From Prevotella sp. UBA2756 (GTDB lineage: Bacteria; Bacteroidota; Bacteroidia; Bacteroidales; Bacteroidaceae): a stretch of 31,019 nt of DNA. Position 1 is the stretch's first letter. Every line of letters starts with the position of its first letter. The stretch spans positions 1 through 31,019 of the forward strand of contig DEJE01000004.1 of assembly GCA_002353205.1 (NCBI GenBank), given 5' to 3'. The notes under the pieces are model-generated. The model searched no databases and was not told the DNA's origin. It was given only the letters and a program-made list of their open reading frames with translations. Below, piece after piece: positions 13,771-22,936 of the stretch. Position numbers and translations under genes: made by a program.

Positions 13771-16656
13771 ATGAACAAGGAAGACGAAAAAGTAAGGGTA
13801 TTAGGGGCACGCGTGCACAATCTGAAGAACGTGGACGTGGAGTTTCCCCGCAATACGCTCACGGTAATCACCGGACTCAGCGGCAGCGGCAAGTCGTCGC
13901 TGGCATTCGACACTATCTTCGCCGAGGGACAGCGCCGCTACATTGAGACGTTCTCGGCCTACGCGCGCAATTTTCTGGGCAATCTGGAACGTCCCGACGT
14001 TGACAAGATAACGGGATTGAGCCCTGTCATCAGCATTGAGCAGAAGACAACGAACAAGAACCCACGCTCCACCGTCGGAACCACCACCGAGATATACGAT
14101 TTCCTGCGCTTGCTCTATTCCCGCGCAGGCACCGCCTATAGCTACATGACGGGCGAAAAGATGGTGAAATACACCGAAGAGAAGGTTCTCGAGATGATCA
14201 ACACCGACTACATAGGTCATCGCATCTTCATCCTGGCACCACTTGTGCGCAACCGCAAAGGCCACTACCGCGAACTCTTTGAGAGCATGCGCCGTAAGGG
14301 CTACCTGCACGTACGTGTCGACGGCGAGGTGCAAGAGATTGTGAGAGGCATGAAAGTGGATCGCTACAAGAACCACAACATCGAGGTGGTGGTCGACAAG
14401 CTCCTCGTACAAGAAAAAGACGACCGTCGGCTGAAGAAGAGCGTGGCCACGGCGATGAAACAAGGAGACGGGCTGCTCGTCATCATGGACAAAGAGACGG
14501 GAGAGGCGAAGTATTACTCGCGAAGACTGATGTGCCCCACGACAGGAATATCCTATAGCGACCCGGCACCCAACAAGTTCTCGTTCAATTCGCCCGAAGG
14601 AGCCTGCCCGCATTGCAAGGGCCTAGGCTACATCAACGAGATTGACCTCGACAAGGTGATTCCCAACCGCAAGGAGAGCATTCACAACGGTGCCATCGTT
14701 CCATTAGGGAAATACAAGAACCAGATGATTTTCTGGCAGATCAGTGCCATCCTCGAGAAGTATGAGTGCACGCTGAAGACTCCCGTGAGCGAGATTCCCG
14801 AAGAAGCTCTGCAGGAAGTTCTCTATGGTTCGCTGGGAACCATCCGCATCGATAAAGACTTGGTTCACACTTCGAGCGACTATTTCGTTGAATTTAACGG
14901 CATCATCAAATATCTGAAGAGCGTGATGGAAAACGACGAGAGCGCCAACGGCCAGAAATGGGCCGACCAATTCCTCGCCGTTGCTAAGTGTCCTGAATGC
15001 AAGGGGCAGCGTCTCAACCGCGAATCGTTGTCGTACAGGATATGGGACAAGAACATTTCCGAACTGGCGGAAATGGATTTGTCGGAGCTTAAAGTGTGGC
15101 TCTCCCACGTCAGAGAGCATCTGTCGGATCAAGAATGGCACATCGCCAGCGAAATCATCAAGGAAATCAACAACCGTCTCAATTTTATGCTCGAGGTTGG
15201 CCTCGACTATCTTGCCCTGAACCGCCAGTCGGCAACGCTTTCCGGTGGTGAGAGCCAACGAATCAGGCTGGCCACACAGATCGGTTCGCAACTGGTCAAC
15301 GTGCTCTACATCCTCGACGAGCCGAGCATCGGGCTTCACCAGCGCGACAACGAGCGCCTAATCACTTCGCTTCAGGAGCTTCGCGACATAGGAAACACGG
15401 TGGTTGTCGTTGAACACGACAAAGACATGATGCTCAATGCCGACTATATTGTTGACATCGGACCTCTGGCTGGGCGCAAGGGAGGCGAGGTGGTCTTCCA
15501 GGGAACACCCAAGGAGATGCTGAAGACCAATACGCTCACGGCTCAATATCTCAACGGAAAGAAGAAAATCCTGCTCCCCCAGCCTCCTGAAGGGGCAGAA
15601 GGCTCGGGCGCAGTCTATCGCCGTCGTGGCAATGGGAAGAGCATCTGGATTCGAGGGGCACGCGGAAACAACCTGAAAAACATCGACGTGGAGTTCCCGT
15701 TGGGAAAGCTCATCGTGGTAACCGGCGTGAGCGGATCGGGCAAATCCACTCTCGTCAACGAAACACTTCAACCCATCCTGTCGCAACACTTCTACCGTTC
15801 GCTCAAGAAACCGATGCCATACGACAGCGTAGAGGGTATTGACAATGTAGACAAGGTTGTAAACGTAGATCAAAGTCCTATCGGTCGAACACCAAGAAGC
15901 AACCCTGCAACATACACAGGGGTCTTTTCCGACATCAGGAACCTATACGTCAACCTGCCCGAAGCAAAGATCAGGGGCTACAAACCCGGACGCTTCTCGT
16001 TCAACGTGAAAGGCGGACGATGTGAAGTGTGCGGAGGCAACGGCTACAAATCGATCGAGATGAACTTCCTGCCCGATGTCTATGTACCTTGCGAGGCTTG
16101 TCACGGAAAGAGATACAACCGCGAAACGCTCGAAGTGCGCTATAAGGGGAAGTCGATAGCCGATGTACTCGACATGACCATCAACCAAGCCGTGGAGTTC
16201 TTTGAGAATGTTCCCGACATCCTGCGCAAGATCAAGACCATACAAGACGTCGGACTGGGCTACATCAAGCTGGGACAACCTTCAACAACACTCTCGGGCG
16301 GCGAAAGCCAACGAGTGAAGCTGGCCACAGAGCTGTCGAAGAAAGACACCGGCAAGACGCTCTACATCCTGGATGAGCCCACAACGGGACTACACTTCGA
16401 GGATATCCGCATTCTGATGGACGTATTGCAGAAGCTTGTAGACCGCGGGAACACCATCGTCATCATCGAACACAACCTCGATGTCATCAAGCTGGCCGAC
16501 TATATCATCGACATTGGGCCAGAAGGTGGGCGCAACGGCGGACTCGTGCTCGCTCATGGCACACCCGAAGAGGTGGCCGAAAGACATGAAGGCTATACGC
16601 CACGATTCCTGAAACAAGAGTTGGAAGAGTCGAAGAATTTGGTAGTTACGGAATAA
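13771..16656 (+). CDS. uvrA: Excinuclease ABC subunit UvrA
   Basis: UvrA is the damage-recognition ATPase of nucleotide excision repair and loads UvrB. The 961-residue protein has two ABC modules: Walker A GLSGSGKSS (Lys41) and GVSGSGKST (Lys658), with signatures LSGGESQRIRLA + ILDEPSIGLH and LSGGESQRVKLA + ILDEPTTGLH. The C-terminal zinc finger is intact (Cys751, Cys754, Cys774, Cys777). The first zinc module is incomplete, with Cys255-x2-Thr258 and then Cys279-x2-Cys282, so one ligand is replaced by Thr. Length is close to E. coli UvrA (940 aa). Motif quality suggests a functional UvrA, but some Bacteroidetes have more than one UvrA and this could be the second type. It is probably co-transcribed with the small T9SS-domain gene. 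Confidence 0.96.
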   Translation: MNKEDEKVRVLGARVHNLKNVDVEFPRNTLTVITGLSGSGKSSLAFDTIFAEGQRRYIETFSAYARNFLGNLERPDVDKITGLSPVISIEQKTTNKNPRSTVGTTTEIYDFLRLLYSRAGTAYSYMTGEKMVKYTEEKVLEMINTDYIGHRIFILAPLVRNRKGHYRELFESMRRKGYLHVRVDGEVQEIVRGMKVDRYKNHNIEVVVDKLLVQEKDDRRLKKSVATAMKQGDGLLVIMDKETGEAKYYSRRLMCPTTGISYSDPAPNKFSFNSPEGACPHCKGLGYINEIDLDKVIPNRKESIHNGAIVPLGKYKNQMIFWQISAILEKYECTLKTPVSEIPEEALQEVLYGSLGTIRIDKDLVHTSSDYFVEFNGIIKYLKSVMENDESANGQKWADQFLAVAKCPECKGQRLNRESLSYRIWDKNISELAEMDLSELKVWLSHVREHLSDQEWHIASEIIKEINNRLNFMLEVGLDYLALNRQSATLSGGESQRIRLATQIGSQLVNVLYILDEPSIGLHQRDNERLITSLQELRDIGNTVVVVEHDKDMMLNADYIVDIGPLAGRKGGEVVFQGTPKEMLKTNTLTAQYLNGKKKILLPQPPEGAEGSGAVYRRRGNGKSIWIRGARGNNLKNIDVEFPLGKLIVVTGVSGSGKSTLVNETLQPILSQHFYRSLKKPMPYDSVEGIDNVDKVVNVDQSPIGRTPRSNPATYTGVFSDIRNLYVNLPEAKIRGYKPGRFSFNVKGGRCEVCGGNGYKSIEMNFLPDVYVPCEACHGKRYNRETLEVRYKGKSIADVLDMTINQAVEFFENVPDILRKIKTIQDVGLGYIKLGQPSTTLSGGESQRVKLATELSKKDTGKTLYILDEPTTGLHFEDIRILMDVLQKLVDRGNTIVIIEHNLDVIKLADYIIDIGPEGGRNGGLVLAHGTPEEVAERHEGYTPRFLKQELEESKNLVVTE

Positions 16657-16669
16657 ATGTGTACTTTTG
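16638..16669 (+). promoter_or_regulatory. Promoter inside the 3' end of uvrA, for the DUF4105 gene
   Basis: TTTG (16638-16641), 20 bases, then TACTTTTG followed by CA (16662-16669): a full consensus match. The -33 box lies in the last codons of uvrA. Expected transcription start is about 16674-16677, at the ATG of the next gene. Confidence 0.8.
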
Positions 16670-16673
16670 CATA

Positions 16674-17903
16674 ATGAATTGCTTGAAATATCTCATCTGT
16701 ATCGTCTTTTCACTCGCTTGGATGAACGCCGATGCGCAGGAAGAAGATGTCGATTCCATTGAAATCAGCCTGCTCACGTGCTCTCCCCATGAAGAGATCT
16801 ACAGTCTATACGGCCATACGGCATTGCGCATTCATAGCTTGAAGGCCAGAGGCGAAGATGTTGCGGTGAACTGGGGCATGTTCTCTTTCGGACAGGGAAG
16901 CCTCGGTATGCTTGAATTTTGCCTGCGATTCATGTTCGGACTCACCGACTACACCATTGCTATCGATTCGTTCGACGCTTTCTGCCACCAGTACCGCTAC
17001 TATGGAAGCAGTGTCACCGAGCAGGTGCTGAATCTGACTGCCGATGAAAAGCGAAGGATCTTGGCCGGGATAGCCAACAACTATCAACCCGAGAATCGCG
17101 TTTACAGATACAATTATTTCTACGACAACTGCACCACACGAGCTGTCGACATGATAGTGAACAATCTGAATGCCGCCAATGGAAACACAGGAAGACGGCT
17201 GAAGAGTACCGTCGAGGACGACCGTTTCCCCTCGTTCAGGGACATGATCCACTCGTGCAACAACCATCATCCATGGGCTGCGTTCGGCAACGACATTCTT
17301 CTCGGAGTGGGTTCTGACCGGCCTGCCGACAAGCGTGAATGGTTGTTCCTGCCAGCTCATGCCATGACCGATTTCGGGAGCACCATGATTGTAGACGGGC
17401 AGCACGAGGAGCCACTCGTCAAGCAGACAAACGTCGTCGTAGAACCGGGCATTCAGGTGGTGGAGAAAGAGTTTCCGCTACGTCCGAGCGACGTGTTCCT
17501 TGTCTTGCTAACCCTGACAGTAGCGATAACCGTCATTGAGAAATACTCCAGGAAAGCTCTTTGGTGGTACGACGCCCTGCTCATGGCCATCAGCGGCTTG
17601 GCGGGAACAATCCTTTTCCTCATGCTTTTCTCCGAACAACCCACCGTCAGGGTGAATCTTCAGTTGCTTCTCTTGAACCCGCTGCCTCTTTTCTTTATCA
17701 GAAGAATGATAGTTAGGACGAAAAAGAAACTGAACGATCGCCAATACGCACTATGGCTGTTGCTCATCTGCTTGTTCCTCATCGGAAGCTTTTGGCAACA
17801 TTACGCTGAAGGGATGATGATCTTGGCATCATCTTTGCTGATAAGAAACGTGTGGTGCTACTATCGTCAGCAAAAATACGAGATTGTTTCATCACTTAAA
17901 TAA
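16674..17903 (+). CDS. DUF4105 (Lnb N-terminal-like) membrane protein
   Basis: From the ATG at 16674 the product is 409 residues. An in-frame ATG at 16659 exists but precedes the -7 box, so it cannot be used from that promoter, and starting at 16674 leaves a clean signal peptide (MNCLKYLICIVFSLAWMNADAQ). The periplasmic part (about 25-260) is a DUF4105 domain, with GHTALRI (His48) and NYFYDNCTTRA (Cys153); these conserved His and Cys residues suggest a papain-like thiol fold (inference). The C-terminal part (about 275-405) has four or five membrane helices. The phosphatase-like gene starts eight bases downstream, so the two are co-transcribed and presumably act together in the envelope. The biochemical function is unknown. 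Confidence 0.85.
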   Translation: MNCLKYLICIVFSLAWMNADAQEEDVDSIEISLLTCSPHEEIYSLYGHTALRIHSLKARGEDVAVNWGMFSFGQGSLGMLEFCLRFMFGLTDYTIAIDSFDAFCHQYRYYGSSVTEQVLNLTADEKRRILAGIANNYQPENRVYRYNYFYDNCTTRAVDMIVNNLNAANGNTGRRLKSTVEDDRFPSFRDMIHSCNNHHPWAAFGNDILLGVGSDRPADKREWLFLPAHAMTDFGSTMIVDGQHEEPLVKQTNVVVEPGIQVVEKEFPLRPSDVFLVLLTLTVAITVIEKYSRKALWWYDALLMAISGLAGTILFLMLFSEQPTVRVNLQLLLLNPLPLFFIRRMIVRTKKKLNDRQYALWLLLICLFLIGSFWQHYAEGMMILASSLLIRNVWCYYRQQKYEIVSSLK

Positions 17904-17911
17904 CCCCGCTC

Positions 17912-19378
17912 TTGAACAAACGACAGTTTACCATAGCCCTGCTTGCCCTCTTGTCATCCACGATTAACGCGCAAGTGTCACAACAGAAGCCTCGTCTTGT
18001 TGTCAATATAACCATCGACCAGCTGAGTAGCGACTATATTGCCCAGTTTGCACCATACTTCGGACTTAGCGGTTTCAAGGAAATCCTCGACAACGGCGTT
18101 GTTTTCCAGAATGTAAGCTATCCCTTCACACCCGTTGACAGGGCATCTGCCATTGCAACCATCATGACCGGGACCACACCGTTCTATCACGGTGTCATCG
18201 GAACGGGATGGTTGCACAAGAAGACGCTGCGCCCTGTGAGTTGTGTTGACGACAATGCCTATCCTGGTATATATACCACTGAGTCGTCATCGCCAAAAAA
18301 CCTGCTAACGTCGACCATTACGGATGAACTGAAGGTAGCCACCAAGGGCCAAGCCATCGTGTATGGCATAGCACAACAGCAAGATGCTGCCATCTTGTCA
18401 GCTGGCCACGCTGCCGATGGTGCCATCTGGAAAGACACATACAATGGCGGCTGGTGCACATCAACCTACTACATGACCCAGGCTCCGGCATGGTTGTCGA
18501 TGTTCAACTCATCGAATTCGCGAGCCAAGAAGACAGATTTTGAACGACTGACCGAACTGACAAACCTTGCCGTCACATGCATCGAACAGACAGGAATGGG
18601 CCACGACGACGTGACCGACATGCTCAACATAACGCTCAACGCTTCTCTTCCTGCAACTGCTCGCCCGAAGAAGAAAAACAAGAAGCAGGAAGACAGCCAA
18701 CAAAACGAAATCGCTCAGGTCTACATGAACCTTGACCGGCAACTGGGCGACCTCGTGTCAACTATTCAAAGCAAGGTGGGACGTGAAAACGTCGTGTTCT
18801 TCATCACAGGAACCGGGTGTACCTTCGCTTCAACCGACGACTATGCCAACTATCGCATACCCACAGGGACATTCTATATCAACCGAACGGCCAACTTGCT
18901 GAACCTATATTTAGGCGCACTTTATGGCTCCGACCTATACGTAAAAGGTTGTAGCAGCAATCAGATTTATCTCGATGTTGAGCTATTAGAGAAAAAGAGG
19001 CTGAAAATCAATGAAATACTGGCACAGTCGAAATCATTCCTACTGCAATGCGAAGGCGTATGTAACACACATACGAGCGAAAGCCTTCTCGAATCGACCG
19101 ATTCAAGGACCACATTGATACGAAACGGCTACAATCCAGAAGTGGGCGGACAGATAGTCGTTGAAGTGGCACCGGGATGGAAGTTAGTGAACGAAGAAAG
19201 CAAAGAGTCGCACCAAGTGGATTTCCGTACTGTCAAGTTCCCGATTATCATTTATGGCTTTGGTCTCAAGCATCAAATCAACAAGACAGCAGTAACCGTC
19301 GACCATATCGCTCCCACTATAGCCGACATGATTCACATCCGGGCACCCAATGCTTGTGCCTTGAATCCGCTATGGTGA
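17912..19378 (+). CDS. Alkaline-phosphatase-fold protein lacking catalytic residues (likely pseudoenzyme)
   Basis: The 488-residue product starts at TTG (17912); the signal peptide MNKRQFTIALLALLSSTINAQ lies wholly upstream of any in-frame ATG. The fold is that of PafA-type phosphatases/phosphodiesterases. Matching landmarks are VVNITIDQLSSDY (Asp36 kept), MTGTTPFYHGVIGTGW, MNLDRQLGDLVSTIQSKVG and IIIYGFGL...DHIAPTIADM. Key residues are changed, however. The nucleophile Thr of the usual T-x-PGH block aligns with Arg77, and the block reads RASAI. The DxxGH zinc motif is missing. The usual ADHG reads GTGC (300-303). The late zinc His aligns with Lys442. I infer no phosphatase activity and a binding or structural role. 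It pairs with the DUF4105 gene. Confidence 0.85.
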   Translation: MNKRQFTIALLALLSSTINAQVSQQKPRLVVNITIDQLSSDYIAQFAPYFGLSGFKEILDNGVVFQNVSYPFTPVDRASAIATIMTGTTPFYHGVIGTGWLHKKTLRPVSCVDDNAYPGIYTTESSSPKNLLTSTITDELKVATKGQAIVYGIAQQQDAAILSAGHAADGAIWKDTYNGGWCTSTYYMTQAPAWLSMFNSSNSRAKKTDFERLTELTNLAVTCIEQTGMGHDDVTDMLNITLNASLPATARPKKKNKKQEDSQQNEIAQVYMNLDRQLGDLVSTIQSKVGRENVVFFITGTGCTFASTDDYANYRIPTGTFYINRTANLLNLYLGALYGSDLYVKGCSSNQIYLDVELLEKKRLKINEILAQSKSFLLQCEGVCNTHTSESLLESTDSRTTLIRNGYNPEVGGQIVVEVAPGWKLVNEESKESHQVDFRTVKFPIIIYGFGLKHQINKTAVTVDHIAPTIADMIHIRAPNACALNPLW

Positions 19379-19408
19379 GTTCATAGCGAACTAATTACAT
19401 TATTTTTC
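19368..19408 (+). terminator. Hairpin at the end of the phosphatase-like gene, possible terminator
   Basis: CGCTATG (19368-19374) and CATAGCG (19382-19388) form a perfect seven-base stem with a seven-base loop that spans the stop codon. A T-rich run (TTATTTTT) follows 12 bases later, so termination is plausible but not textbook. Confidence 0.5.
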
Positions 19409-19434
19409 TCACAAATTGTTTATAATTTTTAAAA

Positions 19435-19468
19435 GTTGCAGGTATTAAGATAATTATTCGTACCTTTG
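19435..19468 (+). promoter_or_regulatory. Promoter of secA
   Basis: The -7 element TACCTTTG followed by CA (19461-19468) is identical to that of yidC. A -33-like GTTG (19435-19438) is 22 bases upstream, slightly long. Predicted leader before the ATG is about 33 nt. Confidence 0.7.
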
Positions 19469-19507
19469 CACGATTCAATTTCAAAAAAGCATTTTATCAA
19501 ATAAAAT

Positions 19508-22500
19508 ATGGGTTTTAACAATTTCTTAAAGTCACTTTTTGGTGATAAGTCTTCGCGCGACATGAAGCTCATACAGCCACTTGTCGACAAAGTGAAGAAA
19601 GCATATCCTGAAATACAAGCGCTTGACAACGACCAGCTTCGTGCCAAGACAAAAGAGATACAGCATTATGTTCAGAACTCGGCTTCAGATCAGAAGAAGA
19701 AGATTGACGAATTGAAGGCGAAGATTGAAGACACGCCCATCGACGAGCGTGAGGCAATCTTCAACCAAATCGACAAGCTGGAGAAAGATGTCCTCGACAT
19801 TTACGAGAAGGCTCTGGACGAAGTGATGCCGATAGCTTTCAGCATCGTAAAAGAAACGGCACGACGTTTTGCTGAGAACGAGGAGACAATCGTCACGGCC
19901 AATGATTTCGACCGCGAACTGGCTGGCGACCCGAAGAAGGACTTCATCACCATCGACGGCGACAAGGCCATTTACCATAACCACTGGACAGCAGGAGGAA
20001 ACGACCTGAAATGGGAAATGATCCACTACGACGTGCAACTCTTTGGCGGCGAAGTTCTTCATCAGGGAAAGATTGCCGAAATGGCGACGGGTGAAGGAAA
20101 GACGTTGGTAGCTACGCTTCCTGTCTTCCTAAATGCCTTAACAGGCAACGGTGTCCATGTGGTGACCGTAAACGACTATCTTGCCAAACGTGACTCCGAG
20201 TGGATGGGACCGCTCTATATGTTCAACGGTCTTTCGGTCGACTGTATTGACAAGCACCGTCCCAACTCTCCCGAACGTAGGAAGGCCTACCAAGCCGATA
20301 TCACCTTCGGAACCAACAATGAGTTCGGTTTCGACTATCTTCGCGACAACATGGCCATATCGCCTGCCGATCTCGTGCAACGCAAGCACAACTATGCTAT
20401 AGTGGATGAGGTGGACTCAGTGTTAATCGATGATGCACGTACTCCGCTCATTATCTCTGGCCCTGTTCCCGATGGAGACGATCAGATGTTTGAGGAGTAC
20501 CAGCCTCTGGTCGAGAAGTTGGTTGGCGTACAGCGCCAGCTTGCAACGCAGTATCTTTCCGAAGCAAAGCAGAAAATAGCCGAAGGAAACAAACTGATGG
20601 AGCAAGGAAAGAAGAAGGAAGCTCAGGAAATGCTCGATGCTGGATTCCTTTCGCTCTATCGTTCACACAAGTCGCTGCCAAAGAACAAGCCTCTCATCAA
20701 GTTCCTGTCGGAAGAAGGTATCAAGGCTGGAATGCTGAAGACAGAGGAGATATACATGGAGAACAACAACAGACGCATGCCAGAGGCTGTTGAACCGCTC
20801 TACTTCGTGGTCGACGAAAAACTGAATTCGTGCGATCTCACCGACAAAGGAACAGCATGGTTGGCCAAGCAAGTAGGCAATGATCAACTGTTTGTCCTTC
20901 CCGACATCACATCGCAACTTTCTGCGCTTGAGAACGAGCAGCTGACCGACGAAGAACGCATTCAAAAGAAAGACGAGCTGCTCTCTCACTACGGCGTGCA
21001 GAGCGAACGTGTTCACACTCTCCAGCAACTACTCAAGGCCTATACCATGTTCAACAAGGACGACGAATACGTGGTAATCGACGGTGAGGTGAAAATCGTC
21101 GACGAGCAGACGGGTCGTATCATGGAAGGACGCCAATGGAGCGATGGTCTCCACCAAGCTGTGGAAGCCAAGGAGCACGTTAAAATCAAGGATGCCACAC
21201 AGACATTTGCTACCATTACGCTTCAGAACTATTTCCGCATGTACCACAAACTGGCAGGTATGACAGGTACCGCTTCTACAGAAGCAGGCGAGTTTTGGGA
21301 CATCTACAAGCTCGATGTTGTCGAGATACCCACCAATCGACCCGTCATACGTAACGATCAGGACGACCGTGTGTACAAGACAGCCCGCGAGAAGTATAAC
21401 GCTGTGATTGAAGAGATTGAAGCCATGCGCAACTCAGGCCGTCCGACGCTCGTCGGTACCACATCGGTCGAGATTTCAGAATTGCTCAGCCGTATGCTCA
21501 ACCTCCGTCATATTCCCCATCAGGTGCTAAACGCCAAGCTTCACCAGAAAGAAGCAGAGATCGTTGCACTGGCAGGACAAAGCACCAACGGCCTTGGTGC
21601 CGTCACCATTGCCACCAATATGGCCGGTCGTGGTACGGATATCAAGCTGTCTGACGAGGTGAAGAACGCTGGCGGACTGGCTATAATCGGTACAGAACGT
21701 CACGAAAGTCGACGCGTCGACCGACAGCTCCGCGGACGTGCCGGTCGTCAGGGTGACCCAGGCTCTTCGGTATTCTATGTATCGCTTGAAGACAAACTCA
21801 TGCGTCTGTTCGCTTCCGAGCGCATTGCCAGCGTTATGGATCGCTTGGGCTTCGAAGAAGGCGAACGCATCGAGAGCCCTATGATCAGCAAGAGCATCGA
21901 GCGTGCCCAGAAAAAAGTCGAGGAGAATCATTTCGGAATACGTAAGCGTCTGCTCGAATACGATGATGTGATGAACAAGCAGCGCACCGTTGTCTACGAG
22001 AAGCGCCGACATGCTCTCATGGGAGAACGTATCGGCATGGACATTGCCAATGTGCTTTGGGACCGTGTCTGCAACATCATCGAAAAGAACGACTACGATG
22101 GCTGCAAGGAAGCGTTCATCAAAATCTTCGCCATGGAATGTCCGTTCACCAGCGAACAGTTCATTGAAGTTCCGAAGGCTCAGCTTGAAGACAACACCTT
22201 CGACCAGGTAATGGATGCCTTCAACCGCAAGACGGAGCGCATACGCACTGTTGCCAACCCTGTTATAGGACAAGTGTACGAAAACCAAGGTGCCATGTAC
22301 GAACGTATCATGGTTCCTATCACCGATGGCAAACGAGTCTTCAATATTGGTTGCAATCTCAAGGAAGCCTACGAGACAGAGAGCAAGACGGTGGTCAAAG
22401 AATTCGAGAAAGCCATCATGCTCCACATCATCGACGACTGCTGGAAAGAAAACCTCCGTGCACTCGACGATCTGAAGCACAGTGTGCAAAACGCCAGCTA

Positions 22501-22882
22501 TGAGCAGAAAGATCCTCTGGTGATATTCAAATTGGAGAGTGCTAAGTTGTTCGACGACATGGTCGACGAGATGAACAATCGTATCACCAGCATCCTTATG
22601 CGCGGACAAATACCCGAGATGCAGCAGGATGAGGTTCGTGAGGCTGCTCCGGAACGTCACAGCCAGCGCTACCAAGAGTCGAAGGCTGATGCAGATCAGC
22701 CCACTCAGGAACGTCTTGTAGATGAGAACCAAAAAGCTGCAGCACAACAAGACACGCGCGCACAGGCATCCGAAGTGAACCGCATTCCTATCCGTAAGGA
22801 CAAGCTCCCTGGACCCAACGACCCCTGTCCCTGCGGCAGTGGAAAGAAGTTCAAGAAGTGCCATGGAAGAGGACTCGTTTAA
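19508..22882 (+). CDS. secA: Preprotein translocase ATPase SecA
   Basis: SecA drives export of signal-peptide proteins through SecYEG. The 1124-residue protein contains Walker A ATGEGKT (Lys198), the DEAD-type Walker B VDEVDSVLIDDARTPLIISG, the preprotein cross-linking domain, and the second helicase half with NMAGRGTDIKL and the RQLRGRAGRQGDPG block. Helical scaffold and wing domains follow. The C-terminus has a Gln/Ala-rich linker and the metal-binding motif CPCGSGKKFKKCHG, which binds zinc and contacts SecB in other species. The protein is longer than E. coli SecA (901 aa), chiefly through an insertion in residues about 330-440 and the linker, as is common in Bacteroidetes. It has its own promoter. 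No Shine-Dalgarno is visible. Confidence 0.97.
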   Translation: MGFNNFLKSLFGDKSSRDMKLIQPLVDKVKKAYPEIQALDNDQLRAKTKEIQHYVQNSASDQKKKIDELKAKIEDTPIDEREAIFNQIDKLEKDVLDIYEKALDEVMPIAFSIVKETARRFAENEETIVTANDFDRELAGDPKKDFITIDGDKAIYHNHWTAGGNDLKWEMIHYDVQLFGGEVLHQGKIAEMATGEGKTLVATLPVFLNALTGNGVHVVTVNDYLAKRDSEWMGPLYMFNGLSVDCIDKHRPNSPERRKAYQADITFGTNNEFGFDYLRDNMAISPADLVQRKHNYAIVDEVDSVLIDDARTPLIISGPVPDGDDQMFEEYQPLVEKLVGVQRQLATQYLSEAKQKIAEGNKLMEQGKKKEAQEMLDAGFLSLYRSHKSLPKNKPLIKFLSEEGIKAGMLKTEEIYMENNNRRMPEAVEPLYFVVDEKLNSCDLTDKGTAWLAKQVGNDQLFVLPDITSQLSALENEQLTDEERIQKKDELLSHYGVQSERVHTLQQLLKAYTMFNKDDEYVVIDGEVKIVDEQTGRIMEGRQWSDGLHQAVEAKEHVKIKDATQTFATITLQNYFRMYHKLAGMTGTASTEAGEFWDIYKLDVVEIPTNRPVIRNDQDDRVYKTAREKYNAVIEEIEAMRNSGRPTLVGTTSVEISELLSRMLNLRHIPHQVLNAKLHQKEAEIVALAGQSTNGLGAVTIATNMAGRGTDIKLSDEVKNAGGLAIIGTERHESRRVDRQLRGRAGRQGDPGSSVFYVSLEDKLMRLFASERIASVMDRLGFEEGERIESPMISKSIERAQKKVEENHFGIRKRLLEYDDVMNKQRTVVYEKRRHALMGERIGMDIANVLWDRVCNIIEKNDYDGCKEAFIKIFAMECPFTSEQFIEVPKAQLEDNTFDQVMDAFNRKTERIRTVANPVIGQVYENQGAMYERIMVPITDGKRVFNIGCNLKEAYETESKTVVKEFEKAIMLHIIDDCWKENLRALDDLKHSVQNASYEQKDPLVIFKLESAKLFDDMVDEMNNRITSILMRGQIPEMQQDEVREAAPERHSQRYQESKADADQPTQERLVDENQKAAAQQDTRAQASEVNRIPIRKDKLPGPNDPCPCGSGKKFKKCHGRGLV

Positions 22883-22936
22883 CGACATGCTTCACAGTCA
22901 CTTTCAACCTATTTTAGAACACTCGACTACAGACAC

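Noticed and set aside
16659..16673. ATG at 16659 as the start of the DUF4105 protein
   Set aside because: It lies upstream of the -7 element of the gene's own promoter, and the five extra residues (MYFCI) spoil a good signal peptide start at 16674.
21527..22888. A 453-codon open frame antisense to secA
   Set aside because: It lies wholly opposite a clear secA, its protein has no recognisable domain and its composition (His/Val/Leu-rich) mirrors the codon use of the real gene.
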